From an uncultured Pseudobdellovibrionaceae bacterium (GTDB lineage Bacteria > Bdellovibrionota > Bdellovibrionia > Bdellovibrionales > JAMPXM01), in the NCBI GenBank assembly GCA_934277865.1, contig CAKQVW010000169.1:1-6451 (forward strand): 6,451 bases of DNA, given 5' to 3'. The position numbers and the translations under genes were made by a program. The notes under the pieces were generated by a model, which saw nothing but the letters and a program-made list of their open reading frames with translations, did not search any database and was not told the DNA's origin. This document shows positions 5,302 through 6,451 of the stretch, in pieces (positions within the stretch are counted from its first letter, which is position 1; the number at the start of each line of letters is the position of its first letter).

Positions 5302-6451
5302 CTACCAGGCTGCCAACAGAGCATCGCGATGATTCTGATGAAAGAAGACCGCAATCAGACGGTCGACGCGAGAAATCCCATCCGGAGTTAAGCACAGCCA
5401 ATCACCTTGCTGATACAGCCAGCCTCCCTCTTGAAGTCCACGGATCTCTTCAGCAAAAATCCGGAAAAGGTCGACCTGATATTTTTCCTGGAAGTAATTC
5501 TGCGAGACCTTTCCTAATCGCAGCTGTAACACGAGCTCGCGAATCATCTGCTCTTCTAGCGAGAGATTATAAGATCGCACCACTGGAAATCGTCCCAATC
5601 GAATAGCCTCGCCGTACCTTTCAACAGAATTCGTGACATTCTGGTAGTGCAGACCTTGAACATACCCCAGGGCCGATGTTCCCAATCCGATTTGATCACG
5701 TCCGTGATACTGCTGCCTTTGGTAGCGAGAGTAGTGCTCCTCTCGACTCTTGACAGCAGAGTAGGGGGTACATCTTTGAAACCCAAAGTCCGCCAAGATA
5801 TTGAAACCCTGTTCGAGGCGATAACGTTTCTCCGGCCAATTCGCGGTCTCGCCCACAGAAGACTTTCCTTCTAAACCTCTCCGGAAAGCCATCGGACTAT
5901 GAGACAGAACTTGCATAGGATAAATTGTAACTCCAGTCAGAACCGATCCCCATCGACGAGCCAATCCAAGAACGCTCCGTTCAAACGATTCTCTCGATTG
6001 CCCAACCAAACCTGAGATCAAATCAACGTTTAGCTGCTGAAAACCAAATTTGGCCACGATCTCTAAAGCGCGATCGACCTCTTTGGTCACATGAACACGG
6101 CCATTCTGCGCGAGAACGCTGTCATCATACTGTTGAATACCAAGACTCACCCTGGTCACCCCATGGTCCTTCAAGAGACGGATCTTTTCCTCTGTGACCG
6201 ATCTCGGCGCGCACTCAAACGTAAATTCTTCGATTTCACTGAGATCAAAGTGGGAATGGTGCCCTTTCAAAACCTCGACAATTTGATTCTCGGAAAGATG
6301 CGACGGGGTGCCTCCCCCTATATAGACCACCGAGGCTTTTCGCTTTTCAAAACCAAGGTCCGAATACAGCTTCATCTCACCAATTAAATCAGAAACGTAC
6401 TGGCTCATCCGTTCTGCTGTCGAATTCGTCGTCACGGCATAATAGAAAAAT
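5302..6451 (-). CDS. HemN/HemW-like radical SAM protein (coproporphyrinogen III oxidase family), N-terminus outside window
   Basis: The frame is open to the right edge, so the GTG at 6433-6435 is probably not the start. Upstream codons read FFYYAV, as expected just after the C-x3-C-x2-C iron-sulfur motif of HemN-type proteins, which would lie a few bases outside. Numbered from that GTG, residues 38-45 (YIGGGTPS) form the S-adenosylmethionine-binding glycine motif. LGIQQYDDSVLAQNGRVH matches the family segment SLG(V/I)QSFDD..L...GR.H, and NVDLISGLVGQ matches a later core strand. GRDQIGLGTSALG corresponds to the GIGxGAHS region. A HemN C-terminal domain follows (LEEQMIRELVLQLRLG to LTPDGISRVDRL) with an FFHQNHRDALLAAW tail. 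Family members are coproporphyrinogen III dehydrogenases, HemW haem chaperones or other radical SAM enzymes, and the fragment does not decide between them. It converges on dnaE2 and has no evident link to the mutasome. Confidence 0.85.
   Translation of the reverse strand, partial: FFYYAVTTNSTAERMSQYVSDLIGEMKLYSDLGFEKRKASVVYIGGGTPSHLSENQIVEVLKGHHSHFDLSEIEEFTFECAPRSVTEEKIRLLKDHGVTRVSLGIQQYDDSVLAQNGRVHVTKEVDRALEIVAKFGFQQLNVDLISGLVGQSRESFERSVLGLARRWGSVLTGVTIYPMQVLSHSPMAFRRGLEGKSSVGETANWPEKRYRLEQGFNILADFGFQRCTPYSAVKSREEHYSRYQRQQYHGRDQIGLGTSALGYVQGLHYQNVTNSVERYGEAIRLGRFPVVRSYNLSLEEQMIRELVLQLRLGKVSQNYFQEKYQVDLFRIFAEEIRGLQEGGWLYQQGDWLCLTPDGISRVDRLIAVFFHQNHRDALLAAW

Noticed and set aside
5070..5606. 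178-residue + strand frame across the dnaE2 end and the radical SAM gene
   Set aside because: It is out of frame with dnaE2 and antisense to the HemN-type gene. Its HHHH run comes only from ATC repeats read in another frame.

Overview
The window carries most of an ImuA-ImuB-DnaE2 mutasome operon on the + strand, the inducible error-prone translesion DNA synthesis system known from Caulobacter, Pseudomonas and Mycobacterium. It is followed by a convergent radical SAM gene of the HemN/HemW type on the - strand. Base composition looks near 50% GC. The DnaE2-ImuB pairing is widespread in bacteria. A RecA-like ImuA tail, moderate GC and heavily diverged mutasome proteins would fit a Bdellovibrio-like or other former deltaproteobacterial lineage, but that placement is a guess and no marker gene proves it.

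Layout: 1-321 (+) is the 3' end of imuA, which resembles the last part of the RecA core. Positions 278-1771 (+) hold imuB, the catalytically dead Y-family scaffold, starting inside the end of imuA. Positions 1772-1935 are a structured 164-bp spacer with a diverged direct repeat (one short copy, two 30-base copies) and a perfect 10-bp hairpin between the two full copies. It also holds a possible 70-residue small ORF (1815-2027) that runs into the start of the next gene. Positions 1936-5289 (+) hold dnaE2, the error-prone C-family polymerase. Positions 5302-6451 (-) hold the HemN-like radical SAM gene, which runs off the window just before the place where its iron-sulfur CxxxCxxC motif should be. 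Only 12 bp separate the two convergent genes, and the best terminator for the radical SAM gene lies inside the dnaE2 coding region.

How the parts work together, from what is known of the family: ImuB contacts the sliding clamp, ImuA and DnaE2, and brings DnaE2 to stalled forks. DnaE2 supplies the polymerase activity and ImuA is a RecA-like accessory factor. Here ImuB carries a clamp-type pentapeptide (QEDFF) and has lost a block of its palm. DnaE2 keeps all three catalytic aspartates, has its own clamp-type pentapeptide (QQSLF), and has a PHP domain whose expected metal ligands are replaced. The operon promoter and any LexA box should lie upstream of imuA, outside the window; I saw no TTAC-N3-GTAA site here. 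The most unusual part is the repeat and hairpin spacer in front of dnaE2.
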